From: Caldimonas mangrovi
Lineage (GTDB): Bacteria > Pseudomonadota > Gammaproteobacteria > Burkholderiales > Burkholderiaceae_C
Length of the DNA: 64,000 nt
Direction: 5' to 3'
Assembly: GCF_023721835.1 (NCBI RefSeq)
Contig: NZ_JAMKFE010000021.1
Location: 1-64,000, forward strand
Shown here: positions 35,877 through 44,833 of the stretch, in pieces
Numbering within the stretch: the stretch's first letter is position 1
How the letters are laid out: each line of letters begins with the position of its first letter
The notes under the pieces: model-generated
The model's database searches: none
The model's input: the letters and a program-made list of their open reading frames with translations, nothing else
Told to the model about the DNA's origin: nothing
Program-made: the position numbers and the translations under genes

Positions 35877-37394
35877 TCAGGCGCGCGGCGCGTGCACCGT
35901 CCACTGGCGTGCGACGCTGCCCCGGTTGTCGACGCTTTCGAGGTGCACGTCGAAGCCCCACAACCGCGCGACGTGCTTCAGCACTTCCTGGGCGTCGTCG
36001 TCGAGCGGGCGGTTGTTGTGCTGCGTGTGGCGCAGCGTCAACGAGCGGTCGCCGCGCAGGTTGACGCTCCAGACCTGGATGTTCGGCTCGCGGTGGTTGA
36101 GGTCGTACTGGCGCGACAGCGACTCGCGCAGCGCGCGGTAGCCGCTGTCGTCGTGGATGGCCGCGACTTCGAGTTCGGCTTCTTCCTCGTCGTCGTGGAT
36201 CGCGAAGAAGCGGAAGTCCCGCATCATCTTGGGGCTCAGGAACTGGCCGACGAAGCTTTCGTCCTTGAAGTTGCGCATCGCGTAGTCGAGCGTCGGCAGC
36301 CAGTCGGAGCCGGCGATGTCGGGGAACCAGTGGCGGTCTTCGTCGGTCGGGCTCTCGCAAATGCGCTTCAGGTCGGTGTACATCGCGAAGCCGAGCGCAT
36401 ACGGGTTGATGCCGCTGTAGGCCCGGTGCCCCACCGGCGGCTGGTAGATCACGTTGGTGTGGGACTTCAGGCATTCGAGCATGAAGCCATCGGCCAGCCG
36501 GCCCTGGTCGTACAGCGTGTTGAGCAGCGTGTAGTGCCAGAAGGTGGCCCAGCCCTCGTTCATGACCTGGGTCTGGCGCTGCGGATAGAAGTACTGCGCG
36601 ACCTTGCGCACGATACGCACGATCTCGCGTTGCCACGGCTCCAGCAGCGGCGCGTTCTTCTCGATGAAGTAGAGGATGTTTTCCTGCGGCTCGCTCGGGA
36701 AGCGGTGCGCGGCTTCTTCTTCCTCGCTGCTGCGGTCCGCCTTGCGCGGCAGGGTGCGCCACAGGTCGTTGATCTGCTGCTGCAGGTAGGCCTCGCGTTC
36801 GGTACGGCGCGCCTGCTCTTGCGCGAGCGACAGCTTCTGCGGGCGCCGGTAGCGGTCGACGCCGTGGTTCATCAGCGCGTGGCAGGAGTCGAGCAGGTCC
36901 TCGACCGCTTCGACGCCGTGGCGCTCCTCGCATTCGGCGATGTAGTTCTTCGCGTAGACGAGGTAGTCGATGATCGACGACGCGTCGGTCCACATGCGGA
37001 ACAGGTAGTTGCCCTTGAAGAAGCTGTTGTGCCCGTACGCCGCGTGCGCGATCACCAGCGCCTGCATCGCCATCGTGTTCTCCTCCATCAGGTAGGAGAT
37101 GCACGGGTCCGAGTTGATGACGATCTCGTAGGCCAGGCCCATGAAACCGCGTCGGTAGTTCTTTTCGGTGGCAATGAACTGCTTGCCGTAAGACCAGTGG
37201 CGATAGATCACCGGCATGCCGACGGAGGCGTACGCGTCCATCATCTGCTCGGCGGTGATGATCTCGAGCTGGTTGGCGTAGGTGTCGAGCTTGTAGTCGC
37301 GCGCGGTGCGGGCGATCGCGTCGTGGTACGTCTCGATGAGGTCGAAGGTCCAGTCCGACGGGCTGGGCAGCGGCTCATGGGCGCGTTCTTTCAT
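35877..37394 (-). CDS. SpoVR family protein
   Basis: The 505-residue product is full-length SpoVR/YcgB, a stress-linked protein of unknown activity. Recognisable segments are DWTFDLIETYHDAIARTA, the His-rich SYGKQFIATEKNYRRGFMGLAYEIVINSDPC region and the QVMNEGWATFWHYTLLNTLYDQGRL motif. It is the last gene of prkA-yeaH-spoVR and its start overlaps the yeaH stop by 4 bases. In enterobacteria these genes respond to stationary phase and nitrogen starvation. Confidence 0.95.
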   Translation of the reverse strand: MKERAHEPLPSPSDWTFDLIETYHDAIARTARDYKLDTYANQLEIITAEQMMDAYASVGMPVIYRHWSYGKQFIATEKNYRRGFMGLAYEIVINSDPCISYLMEENTMAMQALVIAHAAYGHNSFFKGNYLFRMWTDASSIIDYLVYAKNYIAECEERHGVEAVEDLLDSCHALMNHGVDRYRRPQKLSLAQEQARRTEREAYLQQQINDLWRTLPRKADRSSEEEEAAHRFPSEPQENILYFIEKNAPLLEPWQREIVRIVRKVAQYFYPQRQTQVMNEGWATFWHYTLLNTLYDQGRLADGFMLECLKSHTNVIYQPPVGHRAYSGINPYALGFAMYTDLKRICESPTDEDRHWFPDIAGSDWLPTLDYAMRNFKDESFVGQFLSPKMMRDFRFFAIHDDEEEAELEVAAIHDDSGYRALRESLSRQYDLNHREPNIQVWSVNLRGDRSLTLRHTQHNNRPLDDDAQEVLKHVARLWGFDVHLESVDNRGSVARQWTVHAPRA

Positions 37395-38683
37395 GCGGGC
37401 GCCCCCTCTTTCTTGAACAGGTCGCGGAACACCGGGTAGATCTCGGCGGCGTCGACGACCTTGCGCATGGCGAAGTTCTTGTGGCTCTCGAGCAACTGGG
37501 TGTATTCCTCCCAGAGGTTCTGCTCGGCTTCGGCCACCTGGACATAGGCGTAGTAGCGGCACAGCGGCAGGATCTGGTCGGCCAGCAGCTCGCGGCAGCG
37601 GCCGCTGTCGTGGTGCCAGTTGTCGCCGTCGCTGGCCTGCGCGCCGTAGATGTTCCACTCGCCGCTCGGGTAGCGTGCCTTGGCAATGTCGTGCATCAGC
37701 GTCAGCGCGCTCGACACCACGGTGCCGCCGGTTTCGGTGGCGTGGAAGAACTCGTCCTCGGTCACCTCGGCCGCCTGCGTGTGGTGGCGGATGAAGACCA
37801 GGTCGATCTTCTCGTAGTGACGGGTCAGGAACAGGTACAGCAGCATGAAGAAGCGCTTGGACATGTCCTTGCGCGACTCGTCCATCGAGCCGGAGACGTC
37901 CATCAGGCAGAACATCACGGCCTTGGCGGTCGGCACCGGCACCCGCACGCGGCTGCGGTAGCGCAGGTCGATGGGGTCGAGATAGGGGACCTTCTTCTTG
38001 AGGTAGACGCGCAGTTCCTCGATGCGCGCTTCGGCCTCGCGGATCTCGCGATCGACCATCGGGTCGCGCGGGCCGGGCCGCTCGAGCAGCCGGGCCAGGT
38101 GGTGTTCGAGGTGGCGCAGCTCGCGGCGCGCGTCGCCACCGAGCGCGATGCGCCGCGCCAGCGCGCCGCGCATCGAGCGCACGACGTGCAGATTGTTGGG
38201 TGTGCCGTCGCTCGTGAAACCGGCGCGGTGGCTCTTCCACTCGGGCACGTCGGCGAGCTGGGTGCGGATCAGGTGGGGCAGGGCGAGGTCTTCGAAGAAG
38301 ACCTGCATGAACTCTTCCTTGCTGAGGTGGAAGACGAAATCGTCCTCGCCCTCGCCGCTGTCGCTCGCATTGGAGCCACCGCCCTGGCCACCGCCGCCCT
38401 GGGGCCGCTCGATGCGGTCGCCCTTGACGTATTCCTTGTTGCCGGGGTGGACGTAGTCGCGCGTGCCGCCCTGGCCGTGGCTGAACACGGGCTCGGACAC
38501 GTCACGCTTGGGCAGCGTGATGTCCTCGCCCTGTTCGAGGTTGCGGATGCCGCGCCCGCTGACCGCCTTGCGTACCGCCTCGCGGATCTGCTCGCGATAG
38601 CGGCGCAGGAAGCGCTCGCGGTTGCCGATGGACTTGTTCTTGCCCGACAGCCGCCGATCGATGATCTGCTGAAGCATGGGCAT
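37391..38683 (-). CDS. yeaH: YeaH/YhbH family protein (DUF444, VWA-like)
   Basis: The 430-residue product has an N-terminal basic region, a Gly-rich linker (RPQGGGGQGGG) and a C-terminal von Willebrand A-like domain. The metal-site motif is LMDVSGSMDES, with GGTVVSSALTLMHDI further on. Members act with the kinase PrkA/YeaG. The order prkA-yeaH-spoVR is widely conserved, and the 3' end overlaps spoVR (ATGA), which implies coupled translation. Confidence 0.95.
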   Translation of the reverse strand: MPMLQQIIDRRLSGKNKSIGNRERFLRRYREQIREAVRKAVSGRGIRNLEQGEDITLPKRDVSEPVFSHGQGGTRDYVHPGNKEYVKGDRIERPQGGGGQGGGSNASDSGEGEDDFVFHLSKEEFMQVFFEDLALPHLIRTQLADVPEWKSHRAGFTSDGTPNNLHVVRSMRGALARRIALGGDARRELRHLEHHLARLLERPGPRDPMVDREIREAEARIEELRVYLKKKVPYLDPIDLRYRSRVRVPVPTAKAVMFCLMDVSGSMDESRKDMSKRFFMLLYLFLTRHYEKIDLVFIRHHTQAAEVTEDEFFHATETGGTVVSSALTLMHDIAKARYPSGEWNIYGAQASDGDNWHHDSGRCRELLADQILPLCRYYAYVQVAEAEQNLWEEYTQLLESHKNFAMRKVVDAAEIYPVFRDLFKKEGAPA

Positions 38684-38710
38684 GGAGGCGGTCCTTTCGT
38701 TTCAGCCCGG

Positions 38711-40633
38711 TCAGGAGCTCTTGCGCACGCGCAGGTACCACTCGCACAGCAGGCGAACCTGCTTGGCGGTGTAGCCCTTCTGCACCATGCGGTTGACGAA
38801 GTCCTCGTGCTTCTTCTGCTCGTCGGCGCTGGACTTGGCGTTGAAGCTGATGACCGGCAGCAGCTCCTCGGTGTTCGAGAACATCTTCTTCTCGATCACC
38901 GTGCGCAGCTTCTCGTAGCTGGTCCACAACGGGTTCTTGCCGGCGTTGTTGGCGCGCGCACGCAGCACGAAGTTGACGATCTCGTTGCGGAAGTCCTTGG
39001 GGTTGCTGATGCCCGCGGGCTTCTCGATCTTTTCCAGTTCGGCGTTGAGCGAGGAGCGGTCGAAGATCTCGCCGGTGTCGGGGTCGCGGTACTCCTGGTC
39101 CTGGATCCAGTAGTCGGCGTAGGTAACGTAGCGGTCGAAGATGTTCTGGCCGTATTCGCTGTAGCTTTCCAGGTAGGCGGTCTGGATTTCCTTGCCGATG
39201 AACTCGGCATAGCGCGGCGCCAACAGCTCCTTGATGTACGACAGGTACTTCTGCTCGGTCTCGGCCGGGAACTGCTCGCGTTCGATCTGCTGCTCGAGCA
39301 CGTACATCAGGTGCACCGGGTTGGCAGCGACCTCGGTGCTGTCGAAGTTGAAGACTTTGGAGATGATCTTGAACGCGAAGCGGGTCGACACGCCGCTCAT
39401 GCCCTCGTCGACACCGGCGTAGTCGCGGTACTCCTGCATCGACTTGGCCTTGGGGTCGGTGTCCTTCAGGTTGTCGCCGTCGTAGATCTGCATCTTGCTC
39501 AGGATGCTGGAGTTCTCGGGCTCCTTCAGGCGGGTGAGCACCGAGAACTGCGCCATCATCTTCAGCGTGCCGGGCGCGCATGGCGCCTGCGACAGCGACG
39601 AGTTGCGCACCAGCTTCTCGTAGATCTTGATTTCTTCGGTCACCCGCAGGCAGTAGGGCACCTTGACGATGTAGATGCGGTCGAGGAAGGCCTCGTTGTT
39701 CTTGTTGTTGCGGAAGGTCTTCCACTCGCTTTCGTTGCTGTGCGCCAGCACGACGCCGTCGAACGGGATCGCGCCGAAGCCTTCGGTGCCCTTGAAGTTG
39801 CCTTCCTGGGTCGCCGTGAGCAGCGGGTGCAGCACCTTGATCGGCGCCTTGAACATTTCGACGAACTCGAGCAGACCCTGGTTGGCCAGGCACAGGCCGC
39901 CGGAGTAGCTGTAGGCGTCCGGATCGTCCTGGGCGAAGGTTTCGAGCTTGCGGATGTCGACCTTGCCGACCAGCGACGAGATGTCCTGGTTGTTCTCGTC
40001 GCCCGGCTCGGTCTTGGCGACCGCGACCTGGCGGAGCACCGAGGGGTAGCGCTTGACCACCTTGAACTGGCGGATGTCGCCGCCGAACTCCTCGAGGCGC
40101 TTGACGGCCCATGGCGACAGGATGCGCTGCAGGTAGCGCCGCGGGATGCCGTATTCCTTCTCGAGGATGGCGCCGTCTTCGTCGGGGTCGAACAGGCCGA
40201 GCGGCGATTCGTTCACCGGCGAGCCCTTGATGGAGTAGAACGGCACGTGCTCCATCAGCTGCTTCAGGCGCTCGGCGATCGAGCTCTTGCCACCGCCGAC
40301 GGGACCCAGCAGATACAGAATCTGCTTTTTCTCTTCGAGGCCTTGCGCGGCATGGCGGAAGTAGGACACGACCTGCTCGATCGAGTCTTCCATGCCGTAG
40401 AACTCGCGGAAGGCCGGGTAGATCTTGATGACCTTGTTCGCGAAGATCCGCGACAGACGCAGGTCGTTGCGCGTATCGACCAGTTCGGGCTCGCCGATGG
40501 CCTTGAGCATGCGTTCGGCCGCGGTGGCGTAAGCCAGGGGGTCGCGCTTGCAGATCTCGAGGTACTCCTGCAGCGAGAGTTCCTCTTCACGGGTGCGCTC
40601 GTAGCGAGCGGCGAAGTTGCTGATGACGTCCAT
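38711..40633 (-). CDS. prkA: PrkA/YeaG serine protein kinase (AAA+)
   Basis: PrkA is an AAA+ protein with kinase or protease-like activity used in sporulation, stationary phase and sustained nitrogen starvation. The 640-residue product has Walker A LLGPVGGGKSS (108-118), a downstream LAHSNESEW segment and the conserved C-terminal PrkA domain ending EWYLRVRKSS. The start is set by AGGAGG before the ATG; an upstream frame extension is not supported. A sigma-54-type promoter lies about 150 bases upstream. Confidence 0.96.
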   Translation of the reverse strand: MDVISNFAARYERTREEELSLQEYLEICKRDPLAYATAAERMLKAIGEPELVDTRNDLRLSRIFANKVIKIYPAFREFYGMEDSIEQVVSYFRHAAQGLEEKKQILYLLGPVGGGKSSIAERLKQLMEHVPFYSIKGSPVNESPLGLFDPDEDGAILEKEYGIPRRYLQRILSPWAVKRLEEFGGDIRQFKVVKRYPSVLRQVAVAKTEPGDENNQDISSLVGKVDIRKLETFAQDDPDAYSYSGGLCLANQGLLEFVEMFKAPIKVLHPLLTATQEGNFKGTEGFGAIPFDGVVLAHSNESEWKTFRNNKNNEAFLDRIYIVKVPYCLRVTEEIKIYEKLVRNSSLSQAPCAPGTLKMMAQFSVLTRLKEPENSSILSKMQIYDGDNLKDTDPKAKSMQEYRDYAGVDEGMSGVSTRFAFKIISKVFNFDSTEVAANPVHLMYVLEQQIEREQFPAETEQKYLSYIKELLAPRYAEFIGKEIQTAYLESYSEYGQNIFDRYVTYADYWIQDQEYRDPDTGEIFDRSSLNAELEKIEKPAGISNPKDFRNEIVNFVLRARANNAGKNPLWTSYEKLRTVIEKKMFSNTEELLPVISFNAKSSADEQKKHEDFVNRMVQKGYTAKQVRLLCEWYLRVRKSS

Positions 40634-41230
40634 CGCAGACCTCCTAGATCCCTTTCCGACTCGACGTTGCCGCTCAGTGTGCGGCACGGCGCCTCGTCAT
40701 GATTTCAGCATGGGCGAAAACTGCGGCCGACATGCTACGAACAGAGGGTGAAACACTAGTCTGTTTAACGAGTCTTGTAGTGCAAGGAGCGTGCCCTGGG
40801 AAGAGGGCTCATGCGCATACGCGACACTCTTCAACATCCTGTCTCAAGGAGAGCACAGCGAGCGCGAAAGTTCCACCGGGTATATGCGGTCAACCCCACA
40901 TGTGCATGTGACAAGTTGCGCGACGACGGGCTTCATATCCCTCGAGCGAGGGGTGGCGTCGCGATGTTTCGCGTGGGCGGCACTGCGGGTGCGCTCGGAT
41001 GCCGACAGGCGATCGTGCAGCAAGACATGCCGGCCGCGTGCGCACCGATGAGGGTTTGCACCGTGTCGACGCGGGGGCGGACGGCGATGGACCTTGCAGG
41101 TGCGCTTTTGCGTGTGCGGGAACAATGGGCTGCCGCGCGTGGGCACTCTTGAGCCGGGCCCGCTGAATGTCGCCCAGCCCTGGTGCCGATCGAGCGTGGA
41201 GCACGCTCAAGCGCGCCCTGCTCGACAGGC
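40634..41230. other. long intergenic region upstream of prkA
   Basis: This is a 597-base gap between prkA and the parB stop. It holds a sigma-54-type promoter (40781-40796) directed at prkA, and the roughly 430 bases beyond it are available for enhancer sites. Short frames at 40811-41152 and 40890-41210 show no family features or ribosome-binding sites, so no gene is called. Confidence 0.5.
40781..40796 (-). promoter_or_regulatory. sigma-54 (RpoN) promoter of prkA-yeaH-spoVR
   Basis: The minus strand reads GGGCACGCTCCTTGCA, matching TGGCACR-N4-TTGCW at all fixed positions except the first. The invariant GG and GC are 10 bases apart, as needed. Transcription would start near 40770, about 137 bases before the prkA ATG. 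In E. coli, yeaGH is an NtrC/sigma-54 target, which supports the call. Confidence 0.65.
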
Positions 41231-42130
41231 CTAGCGACTCCCGAAGCCCAGCTTCTCCAGCACGCCGTTGAGCTCTTCGAGCGAGCCGAATCCGATCGCG
41301 ATCTCGCCCTGCTCGCCGCGCTTGGTGCGCTTCTTGACGCGGATCTCGACCTGCGCGGTCAGGTGGTCGGACAGCTCTTCCTCGATGCGCGCGATGTCGC
41401 GCGGCTTGTCTTTCTTGACCCGCAACAGGGGCGACTGGCGGGCGTGGCCGATGCGGGCAACCAGCTTCTCGGCTTCGCGCACGCTGAGTTTTTTCGCGGT
41501 GATCTCGTTCGCGCTCAGAATTTGCTGCGCTGCATCGAGCGGCAGCAGCGCGCGCGCATGGCCCATGTCGAGGTCGCCGGCCATCAGCATGTTCTGCACC
41601 GGCTCGGCCAGGTGCAACAGGCGCAGCAGGTTGGAGGCGGCGCTGCGCGAGCGGCCGACCGCCTGCGCGGCCTGCTCGTGGGTCAGCCCGAATTCGTTGA
41701 CGAGCCGTTGCAGGCCTTGCGCTTCTTCAAGAGGGTTGAGGTCTTCGCGCTGGATGTTCTCGATCAGTGCCATCGCGGCGGCGGCCTCGTCGGGCACCTC
41801 CTTGACGAGCACCGGCACTTCGTCGAGGCCGGCCAGCTTGGCAGCGCGCGTGCGCCGTTCGCCGGCGATGATCTCGTACCTTCCGGGGCCGACAGGCCGC
41901 ACGAGGATGGGCTGCATCACCCCTTGGGCCTTGATGCTTTCGGCCAGCTCGTACAGCGAACCTTCGTCCATGCGGGTGCGCGGCTGGTACTTGCCGGGCT
42001 GCAGCTGGGCGAGCTTCAGCACCGACGGCGCGCCGTCTTTCTGCAAGGCTGCGGCCGGGGCTTCGCTGACCTTGGGGCCCAGCAGCGCTTCGAGGCCCAG
42101 GCCGAGGCCTTTCGGTTTCTTGGTGACCAT
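41231..42130 (-). CDS. parB: chromosome partitioning protein ParB
   Basis: ParB is a CTP-using clamp that loads at parS and organises origin segregation with ParA. The 299-residue product has the N-terminal GLGLGLEALLG box, the QPRT segment, the GERRTRAAKLAG CTP-binding box, IENIQREDLNPLEEA, and the helix-turn-helix LTHEQAAQAVGRSRSAASNLLRLL. parS sites lie 3-5 kb away at 44908, 45862 and 46051. Two unrelated genes separate it from parA. Confidence 0.97.
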   Translation of the reverse strand: MVTKKPKGLGLGLEALLGPKVSEAPAAALQKDGAPSVLKLAQLQPGKYQPRTRMDEGSLYELAESIKAQGVMQPILVRPVGPGRYEIIAGERRTRAAKLAGLDEVPVLVKEVPDEAAAAMALIENIQREDLNPLEEAQGLQRLVNEFGLTHEQAAQAVGRSRSAASNLLRLLHLAEPVQNMLMAGDLDMGHARALLPLDAAQQILSANEITAKKLSVREAEKLVARIGHARQSPLLRVKKDKPRDIARIEEELSDHLTAQVEIRVKKRTKRGEQGEIAIGFGSLEELNGVLEKLGFGSR

Positions 42131-42163
42131 GTCGGACAGTATGTAAGGTAAGTGTTGAGCCGG

Positions 42164-42736
42164 TCAGCCGGCGGCGCACAGCGCTTCGAGCAGTGCGCGG
42201 CCTTCGGGCCAGTCGCCCAGCCCGGAATCGGCGTTGAGATGGCCTCGCGGGCCCAGATTGACGAGCGTGCCGCTCCACTGCACCACCATGTCGATGGCGC
42301 GTTCGGGGCTGCAAAAGGGGTCGTCGCTGCTGATCACGGCAGTGGCCGGGAAGGGCAGCGGCTGGCGCACGACGGGGCGCCAGGAATAGAGTTGCGGCGG
42401 CGTGTCGGTGCGCTCGGGGTCGGGCGGTGCAACCAGCAGCGCCCCGCGCACGCGCTGCGTGTGGCGGGAATGCGCGGCCCATGAGGCGACCAGCTGGCAA
42501 CCAAGGCTGTGGGCGACCAGCACCGTCGGCCGTGGGTCGGCGAGCAGCACTTCTTCCAGCCGGGCCATCCAGTCGCCGCGCCGCGGCCATTCCCAGTCTT
42601 CCTGTTCGACGCGCTGGTCGCCGTACAGGACTTCCCATCGGCTTTGCCAGTGCCTGGGGCCGGACCCGAGCCAGCCGGGCAGCGTGAGGATGCGGGGGGC
42701 GAGGGGCACGTGCGGCTCCGGAAGATGGATGTTCAC
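42164..42736 (-). CDS. RBBP9/YdeN-type alpha/beta hydrolase
   Basis: The 190-residue product is a small serine hydrolase with the family start LTLPGWLGSGPRHWQSRWE. The nucleophile is in VLVAHSLGCQLVA, the Asp in ISSDDPFC and the catalytic His in PRGHLNAD. The substrate is unknown. The GTG start overlaps the upstream gene's stop by 4 bases (GTGA), placing it in a parA-X-hydrolase-parB arrangement. Confidence 0.88.
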   Translation of the reverse strand: MNIHLPEPHVPLAPRILTLPGWLGSGPRHWQSRWEVLYGDQRVEQEDWEWPRRGDWMARLEEVLLADPRPTVLVAHSLGCQLVASWAAHSRHTQRVRGALLVAPPDPERTDTPPQLYSWRPVVRQPLPFPATAVISSDDPFCSPERAIDMVVQWSGTLVNLGPRGHLNADSGLGDWPEGRALLEALCAAG

Positions 42737-43254
42737 GGGCGAGCGCCGATGGCAGCGCCGGACACCCGGACCCTGCCCTCGGAGGCTTGCATCACGACCG
42801 CGCCGTCGAGCATGCGCAAGGTGTCGGTCGTGGTCGAATCGACCGTCATGAGGTTTGCCAGGTTCAGCCGCGAGCGGGTCTGCACGGTCGCCTGCTTCTT
42901 GTCGGCGCTGATGTCGATGCGGTCGACGTTGATGGAGTAGTCGACGGCGTATTCAGAGCCAGCCGGGAGGGTGCGGTCCATCGAGATCTTCAGGTCGAAG
43001 AACTCCTGCAGGTTCTGGCAGCTCTGCTTGCGGTCGATCTGTTGCGCCTGCAGCGAGCCGCCCGCGACCCGAAGGTAGTTGCCCTGGAAGTCGGGCGCCA
43101 GCTGGTTGCACAAGGCCTCGGCGTCCTTGCGTTGCATGGCGTCGACATGCGCCCGTACGTAACGACTGATCTTGGTTTCGCTGATTTCTCGGCGATCTTT
43201 CCAGTAGTAAGCACCAACACCGGCGAGGATCAGCAGCAGGACAAGGACACGCAT
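42733..43254 (-). CDS. membrane-anchored hypothetical protein between parA and parB
   Basis: The 173-residue protein starts with one hydrophobic helix (MRVLVLLLILAGVGAYYW), followed by a soluble domain whose pattern (YVRAHVDAMQRKDAEALCNQLAPDFQGNY) resembles NTF2-like/DUF4440 folds. It is probably an inner-membrane protein facing the periplasm or a lipid-free anchored protein. Function is unknown. It lies 20 bases after parA and its stop overlaps the hydrolase start, so it is co-transcribed with the par genes. Confidence 0.7.
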   Translation of the reverse strand: MRVLVLLLILAGVGAYYWKDRREISETKISRYVRAHVDAMQRKDAEALCNQLAPDFQGNYLRVAGGSLQAQQIDRKQSCQNLQEFFDLKISMDRTLPAGSEYAVDYSINVDRIDISADKKQATVQTRSRLNLANLMTVDSTTTDTLRMLDGAVVMQASEGRVRVSGAAIGARP

Positions 43255-43274
43255 GGATCGGCCCGGGCCCTGCT

Positions 43275-44045
43275 TCAGGTGGCGGCGATGCGCGCAACCA
43301 TTTCGCGCGCGAATTCGACATACGCCTGGGCGCCTCGGGCCGCCGGGTCGAAGACGACGCCCGGCTGGCCGTAGCTGGGTGCTTCCGCGAGCCGAACGTT
43401 GCGCGGGATCACGGTGTGAAAGACCTTGTCGCCGAAGTGCTGCTTCAGCTGCTCGCTGACCTGGCTTTGCAGCGTGATGCGTGGGTCGTACATGACGCGC
43501 AGCAGGCCGATGATCTTCAGGTCGGGGTTCAAGTTGGCGTGCACCTGCTTGATCGTGTTGACCAGGTCGGACAGGCCTTCGAGCGCGAAGTACTCGCACT
43601 GCATGGGCACGATCACACCGTGCGCCGAGACCAGGCCGTTGAGCGTCAGCATCGACAGCGACGGCGGGCAGTCGATCAGCACGAAATCGTAGTCGGCATC
43701 GGCGGCTTCGAGTGCCGCCTTCAGCCGACGTTCGCGCCGTTCCTGGTCGACCAGCTCGACTTCGGCGCCTGCCAACTCGCGGTTGGCGCCGAGCACGTCG
43801 TAGCCGCCCAGTTCCGAGCGCGTCTTGGCTTCGGCGATGTGGGCGGATTCCAGCAGCACGTCGTAGACCGTCATCGGCAGCGCGCGCTTGTCGACCCCCG
43901 AGCCCATCGTTGCATTGCCCTGCGGGTCGAGGTCGATCAGCAGCACCCGCTGGTCGACCTTGGCGAGCCCGGCGGCGAGGTTGACGGCGGTGGTCGTCTT
44001 GCCGACGCCGCCTTTCTGGTTGGCAATGCAAAAAATCTTGGCCAT
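43275..44045 (-). CDS. parA: chromosome partitioning ATPase ParA
   Basis: ParA is a Walker-type ATPase that moves the ParB-parS complex. The 256-residue product shows the deviant Walker A KGGVGKTT (11-18), LLIDLDPQGNATMG, the Walker B region VLIDCPPSLSMLTLNG and the C-terminal RNVRLAEAPSYGQP of chromosomal Soj/ParA. It lacks an N-terminal DNA-binding domain, as expected for the chromosomal type. AGGA precedes the ATG. Confidence 0.97.
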   Translation of the reverse strand: MAKIFCIANQKGGVGKTTTAVNLAAGLAKVDQRVLLIDLDPQGNATMGSGVDKRALPMTVYDVLLESAHIAEAKTRSELGGYDVLGANRELAGAEVELVDQERRERRLKAALEAADADYDFVLIDCPPSLSMLTLNGLVSAHGVIVPMQCEYFALEGLSDLVNTIKQVHANLNPDLKIIGLLRVMYDPRITLQSQVSEQLKQHFGDKVFHTVIPRNVRLAEAPSYGQPGVVFDPAARGAQAYVEFAREMVARIAAT

Positions 44046-44210
44046 CGGGTCCTGGGTTCGGTGCAGGGGCGCAAAGAGCGCTCGCCGCGGGCGGCGGTGC
44101 TCGACAGGGCTGGTTCAGGGTGGAGCGCCGCACGGGCGGGGCAGCGCCGGAGGCTGGAGTGAACGCCCGGATTTTCCTGGCCCGGGCTTGCGAGCGTCAA
44201 GGACGCTTGC

Positions 44211-44822
44211 CTATTGCGTTGTCAGTTTGATGCCGAAGCCGACGAGAAACATGCCGGCGATGCGTTCCAGCCACTTCGCGAGCCGCCGGTGCGCCTTGAC
44301 CTGTGCGGCCACCGCGTTGGCACAAGCGCACAGCGTCAGGCAGTAGGCGAGGGTGATGGCAGCGATCGTGACGGCCATCGTTGCAAACGTCAGGGCGCCC
44401 TGGTGCACGGCCGGGTTGAGGAACAGTGGGAAAAAGGCCATGTAGAAGACGATGGCCTTGGGGTTGAGCAAGGTGATCAGGCAAGCCTGCCGGAAGTAGC
44501 GACGCGGTTGCAGGTCGACCACCGGTGCGGCACCGTCGCGAGCGCGAATGAGCTTGACGCCGATCCAGCACAAGTAGGCGGCCCCGGCGTACTGCACCAG
44601 ATGGAACACCGTCGGGTGGGCGGCAAGCAGTGCAGCGACGCCGGCCACCGCCATCCAAAGCAGGACCTGATCGCCGGCGATGATGCCGAACGTCGCCGCC
44701 GCGCCGGCGCGGAACCCGCCTTTCCCGGTGGCGGTCAGCAGCGCGAAGGTCCCGGGGCCCGGCAGCGCCAGGAACAGCAGCACCGCGGCGCAGAAGGCGG
44801 GGTAGTCAGAGATGCCGAGCAT
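44211..44822 (-). CDS. LysE/RhtB family amino acid exporter
   Basis: The 203-residue product is an inner-membrane exporter with about six helices. It has the family segments LFLALPGPGTFALLTATGKGGFRAG and LITLLNPKAIVFYMAFFPLF. The substrate is probably an amino acid or related metabolite and cannot be assigned. It sits between rsmG and parA on the same strand, 11 bases after rsmG. Confidence 0.93.
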   Translation of the reverse strand: MLGISDYPAFCAAVLLFLALPGPGTFALLTATGKGGFRAGAAATFGIIAGDQVLLWMAVAGVAALLAAHPTVFHLVQYAGAAYLCWIGVKLIRARDGAAPVVDLQPRRYFRQACLITLLNPKAIVFYMAFFPLFLNPAVHQGALTFATMAVTIAAITLAYCLTLCACANAVAAQVKAHRRLAKWLERIAGMFLVGFGIKLTTQ

Positions 44823-44833
44823 AGGGTTTCCGT

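Noticed and set aside
37481-40702. Open frame of over 1000 codons opposite prkA and yeaH
   Set aside because: It is antisense to clear PrkA and YeaH genes and its composition is a codon-bias artefact.
40811-41210. Short frames upstream of prkA
   Set aside because: No ribosome-binding sites, no family motifs, and opposing frames overlap each other.
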